Assembly (NCBI RefSeq): GCF_003013695.1
Contig: NZ_CP027792.1
Location: forward strand, 310,001 to 374,000
Reading direction: 5' to 3'
From: Pulveribacter suum
GTDB lineage: Bacteria; Pseudomonadota; Gammaproteobacteria; Burkholderiales; Burkholderiaceae_C
DNA length: 64,000 bases
The position numbers and the translations under genes are program-made. Each line of letters begins with the position of its first letter. Positions within the stretch are counted from its first letter, which is position 1. Under the pieces are notes generated by a model, which saw only the letters and a list, made by a program, of their open reading frames with translations, did not search any database and was not told the origin of the DNA. Shown in pieces: positions 35,890 to 43,623 of this stretch.

Positions 35890-36570
35890 ATGAGCCGCAC
35901 CTACCGCATCGCCCCCTCCATTCTCTCGGCCGACTTCGCCCGCCTGGGCGAGGAAGTGCGCGGCGTGATCGCCGCCGGCGCCGACTGGATCCACTTCGAC
36001 GTGATGGACAACCATTACGTGCCCAACCTGACCTTCGGCCCCATGGTCTGCCAGGCGCTCAAGCCCCATGCCGTCACGCCGGACGGCGTGGCCGTGCCCA
36101 TCGACGTGCACCTGATGGTGCAGCCCGTGGACGAGCTGGCCAGCGCTTTTGCCAAGGCCGGCGCCGACTACATCAGCTTCCACCCCGACGCGTCGGCGCA
36201 CGTGCACCGCAGTATTCAGAACATCCGGGCGCACGGCTGCAAGGCAGGTCTCACCTTCAACCCGGCCATGCCGCTGGACGTGCTGGACTGGGTGATCGAG
36301 GACATCGACCTGATTTTGCTGATGAGCGTCAACCCCGGTTTTGGCGGGCAGAGCTTCATCGACAGCACGCTGCGCAAGACCGAGGAAGCGCGCCGGCGCA
36401 TCGAGGCCAGCGGCAAGGACATCCGGCTGGAAGTGGACGGCGGCATCAAAGCCGCCAACATCCGCCGCGTGGCCGATGCCGGCGCCGACACCTTCGTGGC
36501 CGGCAGCGCCATCTTCGGCCAGCCGGACTACCAGGCCGTCATTGCGGCGATGCGCGCCGAGCTGGCCTGA
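35890..36570 (+). CDS. rpe: Ribulose-phosphate 3-epimerase
   Basis: Rpe interconverts ribulose 5-phosphate and xylulose 5-phosphate in the pentose phosphate and Calvin pathways. The 226-residue TIM barrel has [18 protein letters not shown] (metal and catalytic Asp), [25 protein letters not shown] (phosphate loop) and [12 protein letters not shown]. The ATG at 35890 gives the family start [12 protein letters not shown]. It is divergent from apaG, and gph follows further downstream. Confidence 0.97.
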   Translation: MSRTYRIAPSILSADFARLGEEVRGVIAAGADWIHFDVMDNHYVPNLTFGPMVCQALKPHAVTPDGVAVPIDVHLMVQPVDELASAFAKAGADYISFHPDASAHVHRSIQNIRAHGCKAGLTFNPAMPLDVLDWVIEDIDLILLMSVNPGFGGQSFIDSTLRKTEEARRRIEASGKDIRLEVDGGIKAANIRRVADAGADTFVAGSAIFGQPDYQAVIAAMRAELA

Positions 36571-36592
36571 GTGACAGAAAGAGCCGCCTGCC

Positions 36593-36979
36593 TCAGCGGC
36601 TGGCCGGCACCTGCGTGGTGGCCTCGCGCAGCAGCCCGCCCCCCTCGACCGAGCCGGAAGCCGCGCTGTTGCGCAGGCGTGCCTGGCAGGCGGACTTGTC
36701 GTCCTGCGTCTTGAACACCTCGCAACGGGCCATGGCGTTTTGCTGATAGCTGCTGTCGCCAGGGCTGGTCAGCTGGCCGCTGCGAGCCGCCTGGGCGGCG
36801 GCGCCAGCCTCTTGCAGGCAAGGTGCGCGGCTGGCCTGCGGCACATGGGCGCAGCTGGCGCGTTCTTGCTGATAGTGGCTGCGCGCCTCGTTGTTGGTGT
36901 GGCCGGCGGCCTGGGCAGCGGCGCCGCACAGCAGCAAGGCAGCAGAACAGGCGAGGGTGGTGAAACGGGGCAGTGCCAT
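36593..36979 (-). CDS. Hypothetical exported protein with four cysteines
   Basis: The 128-residue protein has a signal peptide (MALPRFTTLACSAALLLCGA, cleavage near AAQA-AG). The mature part is Ala/Gln/Ser-rich with four Cys (SCAHV, APCLQE, RCEVF and SACQARL), suggesting two disulfides in the periplasm. Pattern YQQERASC..YQQNAMARCEVF looks like a degenerate two-fold repeat. I recognise no family. It sits between rpe and gph on the opposite strand. Confidence 0.7.
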   Translation of the reverse strand: MALPRFTTLACSAALLLCGAAAQAAGHTNNEARSHYQQERASCAHVPQASRAPCLQEAGAAAQAARSGQLTSPGDSSYQQNAMARCEVFKTQDDKSACQARLRNSAASGSVEGGGLLREATTQVPASR

Positions 36980-37172
36980 GGTGCTTACTCCTGGGGATGG
37001 ATGACGACAAAGGAAGGGAACGGCCGGCGTTGCCCGCAGGCTGCCGGTACCGGCTTGCCGCCCAAGCGTATGCCCCGGGCAGGCGGCGCTCATGTCCGCA
37101 CCCTGCGCCGCAGCCTGTCGGACACCGCCCACCACGCGGCCCCCGTACCCCCACAGAAAAAGGACACTTTCC

Positions 37173-37892
37173 ATGCACACCCTGCCCCCCGCCCTGCCCG
37201 CCACGCTGCTGAAGGACCTGGACGCCGTCCTGGTGGACCTGGACGGCACGCTGGTGGACACGCTGGGCGACTTTGCCGAGGCGCTGAACCGCATGCTGGC
37301 CGACCTGCAGCTGCCCGCCATCGACCCGCAGGCCATAGAGCAGCGGGTGGGCAAGGGCTCGGAGCACCTGCTGCGTTCAGTGCTCGATCACGTGCTGAGC
37401 CTTGCTGGACAAGCGCCGGCAGCTATCGATATTGAAGCGCTCTACCCCCGCGCCTGGGAGCGCTACCAGCACCACTACCTGGCCATCAACGGCCAGTACG
37501 CCCGCGTCTATCCCGGCGCGGCCGAAGGATTGGCGGCCCTGCGCGCGGCCCGCCTGCGCATGGCCTGCCTGACCAACAAGCCCACGGCGTTCGCGCTGCC
37601 GCTGCTCAAGGCCAAGGCACTGGACGGCTACTTCGAGCAGGTGTTCGGCGGCGACGCCTTCGAGCGCAAGAAGCCGGACCCCCTGCCCCTGCTCAAAGCC
37701 TGCGCAGCCCTGGGCAGCACGCCGGCGCGCACGCTGATGCTGGGCGACTCCAGCAACGACGCGCAGGCCGCGCGCGCGGCCGGCTGCCCGGTGGTGCTGG
37801 TCAGCTATGGCTACAACCATGGCCGGCCGGTGCGAGAGGTGGATGCCGACGGCTATGTGGACGCGTTGAGCGAGCTGGCGCCTGCGGCCTGA
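37173..37892 (+). CDS. gph: Phosphoglycolate phosphatase (HAD family)
   Basis: Gph dephosphorylates 2-phosphoglycolate; the product glycolate connects to glyoxylate use. The 239-residue HAD protein has motif I VLVDLDGTLVDTL, motif II LTNKPTAF, motif III KKPDPLPL and motif IV MLGDSSNDAQAA. An AAAAAGGAC ribosome site supports the ATG at 37173. A family A repeat (37394-37432) encodes part of the cap domain (LAGQAPAAIDIEAL). In many bacteria gph lies with rpe and the trp operon, as here. Confidence 0.94.
   Translation: MHTLPPALPATLLKDLDAVLVDLDGTLVDTLGDFAEALNRMLADLQLPAIDPQAIEQRVGKGSEHLLRSVLDHVLSLAGQAPAAIDIEALYPRAWERYQHHYLAINGQYARVYPGAAEGLAALRAARLRMACLTNKPTAFALPLLKAKALDGYFEQVFGGDAFERKKPDPLPLLKACAALGSTPARTLMLGDSSNDAQAARAAGCPVVLVSYGYNHGRPVREVDADGYVDALSELAPAA
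37394..37432 (-). repeat. Family A dispersed repeat, copy 9 (inside gph)
   Basis: The partial copy CTTGCTGGACAAGCGCCGGC followed by AGCTATCGATATT lies in the cap domain of gph, in frame. It is shorter than other copies. Confidence 0.65.
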
Positions 37893-37932
37893 GAAGCCAG
37901 CCGCGCACCTGCGTTGAGGTCGCACACAAAAG

Positions 37933-37977
37933 AGCCGCTCCCCTGCCAGCGCAGTCAGCGCCGGCAGGGGAGCGGCT
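37933..37977 (-). terminator. Strong hairpin between gph and the CHI-like gene
   Basis: AGCCGCTCCCCTGCC and GGCAGGGGAGCGGCT form a perfect 15-bp stem with a 15-nt loop. On the minus strand it is followed by CTTTTGTG, so it should terminate the CHI-like gene. It lies between convergent genes and may also stop gph. Confidence 0.75.
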
Positions 37978-38018
37978 GCGCGGCGCATGCCGGCATGCAG
38001 GCCGCTTGCGCAGTGCAG

Positions 38019-38621
38019 TCAGCTCTTGCCCAGCAGCGCGTCCTTGAGCTTCCAGTCGGCCGGCTGGTGGCCCAGCCAGATGCCCAGCAGGGCGTCGAAG
38101 AACGCGGGCTCCTTGAACGGCTCGCCCTGGGGCTGGCCCTTGACGGACACCAGCGTGCCCGTGCCCGGCAGCCAGTCGATGGTGAAGACGTCGCCGGCCT
38201 TGAGCATCTTGTGCTCGGAGAAGATCTGGCTCATGCGCAGCACGCCGGGCACCAGCTTGGAGAACGCGGCCTTGTCCATGTTGTCTTCCACGCCGCGTGA
38301 AAACAGCCGGCCCAGCTCGGTGGAGTCAATGTCGCGCAGCATGGTCACCGTCAGGCGCTTGGGGCCCTTTTGCGCATGCACCTCGGCGGGCGTGGCGGCT
38401 TTTTTCTCCAGGTACAGCCCGGCGGCATAGACCTTGAACACGGCCTTGTAGCGCACGCCGGCGCCGTTGAGCACCAGAGTGCGTCCCTGCACCTGGGCCG
38501 TGGGCTCGAAGGGGACGTCGCCCACCACCACCGATTCGGCGGCCTGCAGCGGCCAGGCCGCCAGAAGGGAAAGGGCCAGCGCGCTACCGGCGAGGGCGTG
38601 GCGTCGAGTGAAGGAACGCAT
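38019..38621 (-). CDS. Chalcone isomerase-like exported protein
   Basis: The 200-residue protein has a twin-arginine-looking signal (MRSFTRRHALAGSALALSLL, cleavage after about LQAA) and a chalcone-isomerase-like domain: LVLNGAGVRYKAVFKVYAAG, LYLEKKAATPAEV and KRLTVTMLRDIDSTEL. Bacterial members are lipid-binding-like or of unknown function and do not make flavonoids. It is monocistronic with a strong terminator. Confidence 0.9.
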   Translation of the reverse strand: MRSFTRRHALAGSALALSLLAAWPLQAAESVVVGDVPFEPTAQVQGRTLVLNGAGVRYKAVFKVYAAGLYLEKKAATPAEVHAQKGPKRLTVTMLRDIDSTELGRLFSRGVEDNMDKAAFSKLVPGVLRMSQIFSEHKMLKAGDVFTIDWLPGTGTLVSVKGQPQGEPFKEPAFFDALLGIWLGHQPADWKLKDALLGKS

Positions 38622-38756
38622 GCATCAACTCCAAAATAGAACGGTCGTGCTAATTACCAATTGTTTCTTGGATGTGCCCCAGGAGCAATAGGGTTTTCGC
38701 GCGGATCGGTCCCTCTGCCCCGGCGCCGCCGGGCCGCTTTGCTACACTTTGCCGCC

Positions 38757-38840
38757 ATGTTCATTCATCGCACGTTCATTGCGGGTCGCAGCGACCGGGG
38801 AGCCTGGCCCTGGCGCAAGCCTGCATCCATGAACCTGTGA
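38757..38840 (+). CDS. Candidate trp leader peptide
   Basis: This 27-codon open frame precedes trpE by 155 nt and encodes MFIHRTFIAG followed by RSDRGAWPWRKPASMNL. It contains Trp-Pro-Trp at positions 17-19, a strong enrichment for the rarest amino acid. This is the hallmark of a transcription-attenuation leader, in which a ribosome stalled at Trp codons alters RNA folding. Complementary segments overlap the second Trp codon (see the attenuator entry). No clear ribosome site is visible upstream, so translation is not certain. Confidence 0.65.
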   Translation: MFIHRTFIAGRSDRGAWPWRKPASMNL

Positions 38841-38940
38841 GCCATGCACCTGGGCGCGTCCCGGCGTGCGCCCGAGGCACCGCTGCCCTTCGCCGGCAGC
38901 CCGGCTGCCAGACCGAATGAATCCGCGGCGCCTGCTTTTT
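38805..38940 (+). promoter_or_regulatory. trpE: Candidate trp attenuator
   Basis: GGCGCA at 38812-38817, overlapping the second Trp codon, can pair with TGCGCC at 38867-38872. That segment can instead pair as GCGCCC (38868-38873) with GGGCGC at 38852-38857. Further on, GGCAGC (38895-38900) can pair either with GCTGCC at 38882-38887 or with GCTGCC at 38904-38909. A T5 run is at 38936-38940. Mutually exclusive stems of this kind fit attenuation, but the terminator stem next to the T run is not clear. Confidence 0.5.
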
Positions 38941-38995
38941 CCTCCCTCCGCCATCACTTGCATGGCGCGCGCCGCACCCGCTGGGAACCATTCCT

Positions 38996-40495
38996 GTGAT
39001 CACTGAACTGGAATTCAAAAGCCTGGCCCACCAGGGCTACAACCGCATCCCGCTGATCGCCGAGGCGTTCGCCGACCTGGAAACCCCACTGTCGCTGTAC
39101 CTGAAGCTGGCCCATGCCAAGGGCGACGGCAGCAACAGCTTCCTGCTCGAATCCGTGGTCGGCGGCGAGCGTTTCGGGCGCTACAGCTTCATCGGCCTGC
39201 CGGCGCGCACGCTCTTGCGCGCCAGCGGCTTCGGCGACCAGGCGCGCACCGAGGTAGTGACCGACGGCCAGGTGACCGAGAAGCACGCCGGCAACCCGCT
39301 GGACTTCGTCAGCGAGTACCAACAGCGCTTCAAGGTGGCGCTGCGCCCGGGCCTGCCGCGCTTTTGCGGCGGCCTGGCCGGCTACTTCGGCTACGACGCG
39401 GTGCGCTACATCGAGAAGAAGCTGCAGGCCAGCTGCCCGCCGGACACGCTGGGCTGCCCCGACATCCTGCTGCTGCAGTGCGAGGAGCTGGCCGTCATCG
39501 ACAACCTGTCGGGCAAGCTGTACCTCATCGTCTATGCCGACCCGGGCCAGCCCGAGGCATTTGCGCGCGGCAAGAAGCGCCTGCGCGAGCTGAAGGACCA
39601 GCTCAAGTACTCGGTCAGCGCGCCGCAGGTGCGCGCCAGCGAGAGCCACCCGGTGCAGCGCAGCTTCGCCAAGCAGGATTACCTGGCCGCCGTGCTGCGC
39701 GCCAAGGAGCTGATTGCCGCCGGCGACTTCATGCAGGTGCAGGTGGGCCAGCGCATGCACAAGCGCTACACCGAGAGCCCCTTGAGCCTGTACCGCGCGC
39801 TGCGCTCGCTCAACCCCTCGCCCTACATGTACTACTACCACTTCGGCGACTTCCAGGTGGTGGGCGCCAGCCCCGAGATCCTGGTGCGCCAGGAGGCGGT
39901 GGAGGGCGGGCAGAAGGTCACCATCCGGCCGCTGGCCGGCACGCGCGCGCGCGGCGCCACGCCTGAGCAGGATCGCGCCATCGAGCAGGAACTGGTGGCC
40001 GACCCGAAGGAGCGCGCCGAGCATGTGATGCTGATCGACCTGGCGCGCAACGACATCGGCCGCATCGCCAAGACCGGCACCGTGAAGGTGACCGAGGCCT
40101 TCGCCGTGGAGCGCTACAGCCACGTGATGCACATCGTCAGCAACGTGGAGGGCATCCTCCAGGACGGCATGAGCAGCATGGACGTGCTGCGCGCCACCTT
40201 CCCCGCCGGCACGCTGACCGGCGCGCCCAAGGTGCACGCCATGGAGCTGATCGACCAGCTGGAGCCCGTCAAGCGCGGCCTCTACGGCGGCGCCTGCGGG
40301 TATCTCAGCTTTGCCGGCGACATGGACGTGGCGATCGCCATCCGCACGGCCATCGTCAAGGACGGCACCTTGTACGTGCAGGCCGCCGCCGGCGTGGTGG
40401 CCGACTCGGTGCCGGAGCTGGAATGGAAGGAAACCGAGCACAAGGCGCGGGCGCTGCTGCGCGCCGCCGAGCTGGTGGAAGAAGGACTGGAATGA
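38996..40495 (+). CDS. trpE: Anthranilate synthase component I
   Basis: TrpE makes anthranilate from chorismate with TrpG. The 499-residue protein has the N-terminal Trp-feedback domain and the chorismate-binding domain: [48 protein letters not shown] and [18 protein letters not shown]. The start is GTG at 38996 ([10 protein letters not shown]), the family N-terminus. Its stop overlaps the chorismate mutase ATG as ATGA. A candidate attenuator lies just upstream. Confidence 0.97.
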   Translation: MITELEFKSLAHQGYNRIPLIAEAFADLETPLSLYLKLAHAKGDGSNSFLLESVVGGERFGRYSFIGLPARTLLRASGFGDQARTEVVTDGQVTEKHAGNPLDFVSEYQQRFKVALRPGLPRFCGGLAGYFGYDAVRYIEKKLQASCPPDTLGCPDILLLQCEELAVIDNLSGKLYLIVYADPGQPEAFARGKKRLRELKDQLKYSVSAPQVRASESHPVQRSFAKQDYLAAVLRAKELIAAGDFMQVQVGQRMHKRYTESPLSLYRALRSLNPSPYMYYYHFGDFQVVGASPEILVRQEAVEGGQKVTIRPLAGTRARGATPEQDRAIEQELVADPKERAEHVMLIDLARNDIGRIAKTGTVKVTEAFAVERYSHVMHIVSNVEGILQDGMSSMDVLRATFPAGTLTGAPKVHAMELIDQLEPVKRGLYGGACGYLSFAGDMDVAIAIRTAIVKDGTLYVQAAAGVVADSVPELEWKETEHKARALLRAAELVEEGLE

Positions 40496-40851
40496 CGACG
40501 ACGAACCGCGCAATCGACAAGACCCACACCTGCGCCAGCATGGCCGAGGTGCGCGCGCGCATCGACGCGCTGGACGACATCCTGGTGCCGCTGCTGGTCG
40601 AGCGCGGCGGCTATATGACGCAGGCCGCCACGCTGAAGGCCCGCGCCGACCAGGTGCGCGACGAGGGCCGCATCGAGCAGATCGTGCGCCGCGTGCGCGA
40701 GCGCGCCCGCGAGGAAGGCGGCGAGCCCGAAGTGATCGAGGCCATCTACCGCGCCATGATGGAAGCCTACATCGCCTACGAGCACCGCGAGTTCGCCCGC
40801 CTGCGCGCCGCGCCAGGCCAGCAGCAGCCGCACGAGGAGACTGCCCCATGA
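40492..40851 (+). CDS. Chorismate mutase, AroQ class
   Basis: The enzyme turns chorismate into prephenate, competing with TrpE for the same substrate. This 119-residue helical protein has the AroQ pattern: [52 protein letters not shown] and a final [12 protein letters not shown]. It is PchB-like in size. It overlaps trpE and trpG by ATGA at both ends, so a branch-point enzyme for Phe/Tyr is co-translated with the Trp branch. This placement recurs in Comamonadaceae. Confidence 0.9.
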   Translation: MTTTNRAIDKTHTCASMAEVRARIDALDDILVPLLVERGGYMTQAATLKARADQVRDEGRIEQIVRRVRERAREEGGEPEVIEAIYRAMMEAYIAYEHREFARLRAAPGQQQPHEETAP

Positions 40852-41423
40852 CCCGCGTGCTGATGGTGGACAACTACGACAGCTTCACCTGGAACATCGT
40901 GCAGTACTTCGCCGAGCTGGGCGCCCAGGTGCAGGTGTTTCGCAACGACGAGATCGATCTGGCCGGCATCCAGGCCCAGGCGCCCGATCGCCTGGTCATC
41001 TCGCCCGGCCCCTGCTCGCCGGCCGAGGCCGGCATCTCGGTGGCGGCCATCCGGCACTTCGCCGGCCGCCTGCCCATCCTGGGCGTGTGCCTGGGCCACC
41101 AGGCGATCGGCGCGGCCTTTGGCGGCACCGTCGTGCGCGCCCAGGAGCTGATGCACGGCAAGACCAGCACCATCACCACCACGCAGCAGGGCGTGTTCGC
41201 CGGGCTGCCCGCGCAGTTCACCGTGAACCGCTACCACTCGCTGGCGATCGAGCGCGCGAGCTGCCCCGAGGTGCTGGAAGTGACGGCCTGGACGGAGGAC
41301 GGCGAGATCATGGGCGTGCGCCACCGGCAGCTGGCCATCGAGGGCGTGCAGTTCCACCCCGAGAGCATCCTGACCGAGCACGGCCACGCCATGCTGCGCA
41401 ACTTCCTGGCGCAAAAATCATAG
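40848..41423 (+). CDS. trpG: Anthranilate synthase component II (glutamine amidotransferase)
   Basis: TrpG supplies ammonia from glutamine to TrpE. The 191-residue class I glutaminase has the triad Cys81 in [17 protein letters not shown] and His/Glu in [14 protein letters not shown]. The N-terminus is [16 protein letters not shown]. It overlaps the chorismate mutase gene by 4 nt. A family A repeat supplies its last codons and stop (QKS, TAG). Confidence 0.97.
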   Translation: MTRVLMVDNYDSFTWNIVQYFAELGAQVQVFRNDEIDLAGIQAQAPDRLVISPGPCSPAEAGISVAAIRHFAGRLPILGVCLGHQAIGAAFGGTVVRAQELMHGKTSTITTTQQGVFAGLPAQFTVNRYHSLAIERASCPEVLEVTAWTEDGEIMGVRHRQLAIEGVQFHPESILTEHGHAMLRNFLAQKS

Positions 41424-41505
41424 CTGCCGCCGCTTGACTGGTGCGACTTTCGAGGCAAAAAACACCTGAAAGCCGCGCCAGCCAAGCGCCAGCAGCTATC
41501 TAATT
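41411..41505. repeat. Two family A repeats, head to head (copies 10a and 10b)
   Basis: A forward half (CAAAAATCATAGCTGCCGCC to about 41456) is followed by a reverse copy (GCCGCGCCAGCCAAGCGCCA, then GCAGCTATCTAATT). Together they form a large imperfect dyad that fills the trpG-trpD junction and could fold as a hairpin in the operon mRNA. Confidence 0.8.
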
Positions 41506-41518
41506 CGGAGCGACCTGC

Positions 41519-42568
41519 ATGACCCCCATCACCCCTCAGGAAGCGCTGCAGCGCACCATCGAGCACCGCGAGATCTTCCATGACGAGATGCTGCACCTGA
41601 TGCGGCTGATCATGGGCGGCGAGCTCTCGCCCGTCATGGGCGCGGCCATCCTCACCGGCCTGCGCGTGAAGAAGGAGACGATCGGCGAGATCACCGCCGC
41701 CGCCCAGGTCATGCGCGAGTTCGCGCGCAAGGTGCATGTGGCAGACACCACGCACCTGGTGGACATCGTGGGCACGGGCGGTGACGGCGCGGGCACCTTC
41801 AACATCTCCACCTGCGCCACCTTCGTGATCGCCGCCGCGGGCGCGCGCGTCAGCAAGCACGGCGGGCGCAGCGTGTCGTCCAAGTCGGGCAGCGCCGACG
41901 TGATGGAGGCGCTGGGCGTGAACATCATGCTGCAGCCCGAGCAGGTGGCCGCGTGCATCGGCGAGGTGGGCATCGGCTTCATGTTCGCGCCCAACCACCA
42001 CCCGGCCATGAAGAACGTGGCGCCCGTGCGCCGCGAACTGGGCGTGCGCACGCTGTTCAACATCCTGGGCCCGCTCACCAACCCGGCCGGCGCGCCCAAC
42101 ATGCTGATGGGCGTGTTCCACGAAGACCTGGTCGGCATCCAGGTGCGCGCGCTGCAGCGCCTGGGCGCCGAGCACGCGCTGGTCGTCTATGGCCGCGACG
42201 GGCTGGACGAGATCAGCCTGGGGGCCGGCACGCTGGTGGGCGAGCTGAAGGACGGCGTGGTGCGCGAGTACGAGATCCACCCCGAGGACTTCGGCCTGCG
42301 CATGGCCGGCACGCGCGCGCTGCGCGTGGACAACCCGGCCGAATCCAGGGCCATGCTGATGGGCGTGCTGCAGGGCGAGGGCGGCTGCGCGCGCGACATC
42401 GTCTGCCTGAACGCCGGCGCCGCGCTGTACGCAGCGGGCGTGGTGCCCGGCATCGCCGAAGGCCTGGCGCGCGCCCAGGCCGCCATCGACAGCGGCGCCG
42501 CCCTGGTCAAGCTGCGCGAGCTGGCGGCTTTCACCCAGGCGCTGGCCGGGCCGGCCGCCGCGGCATGA
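41519..42568 (+). CDS. trpD: Anthranilate phosphoribosyltransferase
   Basis: TrpD joins anthranilate with PRPP, the second step of tryptophan synthesis. The 349-residue protein has [19 protein letters not shown] (PRPP loop), [20 protein letters not shown], and [27 protein letters not shown] site precedes the ATG at 41519. Its stop overlaps a small membrane-protein gene as ATGA. Confidence 0.97.
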   Translation: MTPITPQEALQRTIEHREIFHDEMLHLMRLIMGGELSPVMGAAILTGLRVKKETIGEITAAAQVMREFARKVHVADTTHLVDIVGTGGDGAGTFNISTCATFVIAAAGARVSKHGGRSVSSKSGSADVMEALGVNIMLQPEQVAACIGEVGIGFMFAPNHHPAMKNVAPVRRELGVRTLFNILGPLTNPAGAPNMLMGVFHEDLVGIQVRALQRLGAEHALVVYGRDGLDEISLGAGTLVGELKDGVVREYEIHPEDFGLRMAGTRALRVDNPAESRAMLMGVLQGEGGCARDIVCLNAGAALYAAGVVPGIAEGLARAQAAIDSGAALVKLRELAAFTQALAGPAAAA

Positions 42569-42720
42569 GCCTGCTGGACGCCCCCATCTGGCGCGACGCC
42601 GGCACCTGGATCGTGCTGGGCGTGTCACTGCTGACCATCGTGGTGGCCGTTGTCATGCACCAGCTCATCCGCCGCGTGCTGCGCGCGCCCGCCCCCACCG
42701 AACCCGACAAGAACGACTGA
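42565..42720 (+). CDS. Small membrane protein in the trp operon (51 aa)
   Basis: The short frame encodes [20 protein letters not shown] and then [19 protein letters not shown] and a charged tail [11 protein letters not shown]. One membrane helix spans about residues 16-34, with basic residues after it. The start overlaps the trpD stop as ATGA, and a good ribosome site for trpC follows the stop. Coupled overlap and clear membrane design support a real gene; the family is not recognised. Confidence 0.7.
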   Translation: MSLLDAPIWRDAGTWIVLGVSLLTIVVAVVMHQLIRRVLRAPAPTEPDKND

Positions 42721-42733
42721 CAAGGAAACCGCC

Positions 42734-43534
42734 ATGTCCGACATCCTGCAAAAGATCTGCGAAACCAAGCGCGAGGAAGTGGCCGCCGCGCAAAGGCGCA
42801 TGCCCTTGGCCGACATGCGCCGCGACGCCGAAAGCCGCGTGCTCACGCGCGACTTCGAAGGGGCGCTGCGCGCAAAGATCGCCGCCGGCCAGGCGGCGGT
42901 GATTGCCGAAGCCAAGCGCGCCAGCCCCAGCAAGGGCGTGATCCGCGAGGACTTCATTCCCGCCGACATCGCCCAGAGCTACGCCGAGGGCAACGGCCGC
43001 GTGAGCGCCGCCTGCCTGTCGGTGCTGACCGACCGCCAGTACTTCCAGGGCCAGGTGGACCACCTCAAGCAGGCCCGCGCCAGCTGCCCGCTGCCGGCGC
43101 TGCGCAAGGATTTCATGGTGGACCCCTACCAGATTTACGAGTCGCGCGCGGTGGGGGCCGACTGCGTCCTGCTCATCGCCGCCTGCCTTGAAGATGGCCT
43201 GATGGCCGAGATGGAGGCCATCGCCCGCAGCCTGGACATGGCCGTGCTGGTGGAGGTGCACGACGGCCGCGAGCTCGAGCGTGCCCTGCGGCTGAAGACG
43301 CCCCTCATCGGCATCAACAACCGCGACCTGCGCAGCTTCGAAGTGCGCCTGGAGACCACCCTGGAGCTGCGCAGCGAGGTGCCGCCTGACCGCCTGCTGG
43401 TGACCGAGTCGGGCATCAGCACCCCGGCCGACGTGCAGCGCCTGCGCGACGCCGGCGTGCATGCCTTCCTGGTGGGCGAAGCCTTCATGCGCGAAAGCGA
43501 GCCGGGCCTGGCCCTGGCGCGGCTGTTCGGCTGA
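42734..43534 (+). CDS. trpC: Indole-3-glycerol phosphate synthase
   Basis: TrpC closes the indole ring from CdRP, the fourth step of tryptophan synthesis. This 266-residue TIM barrel has [52 protein letters not shown] and [15 protein letters not shown]. An AAGGAAA ribosome site precedes the ATG at 42734. trpF, trpB and trpA are not in the window, which is typical for a split trp pathway. Confidence 0.97.
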   Translation: MSDILQKICETKREEVAAAQRRMPLADMRRDAESRVLTRDFEGALRAKIAAGQAAVIAEAKRASPSKGVIREDFIPADIAQSYAEGNGRVSAACLSVLTDRQYFQGQVDHLKQARASCPLPALRKDFMVDPYQIYESRAVGADCVLLIAACLEDGLMAEMEAIARSLDMAVLVEVHDGRELERALRLKTPLIGINNRDLRSFEVRLETTLELRSEVPPDRLLVTESGISTPADVQRLRDAGVHAFLVGEAFMRESEPGLALARLFG

Positions 43535-43623
43535 ACAGCGCCGCGCGGGCAGGGCATTTGCGGCTGCGGCGCCGGTCGGCCGTTCCTACAATGGATTGAC
43601 GCCCGCCCGCTTGCCGACCGCCC

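Noticed and set aside
36593..36979. Four-Cys exported protein as a c-type cytochrome
   Set aside because: There is no CxxCH haem motif.
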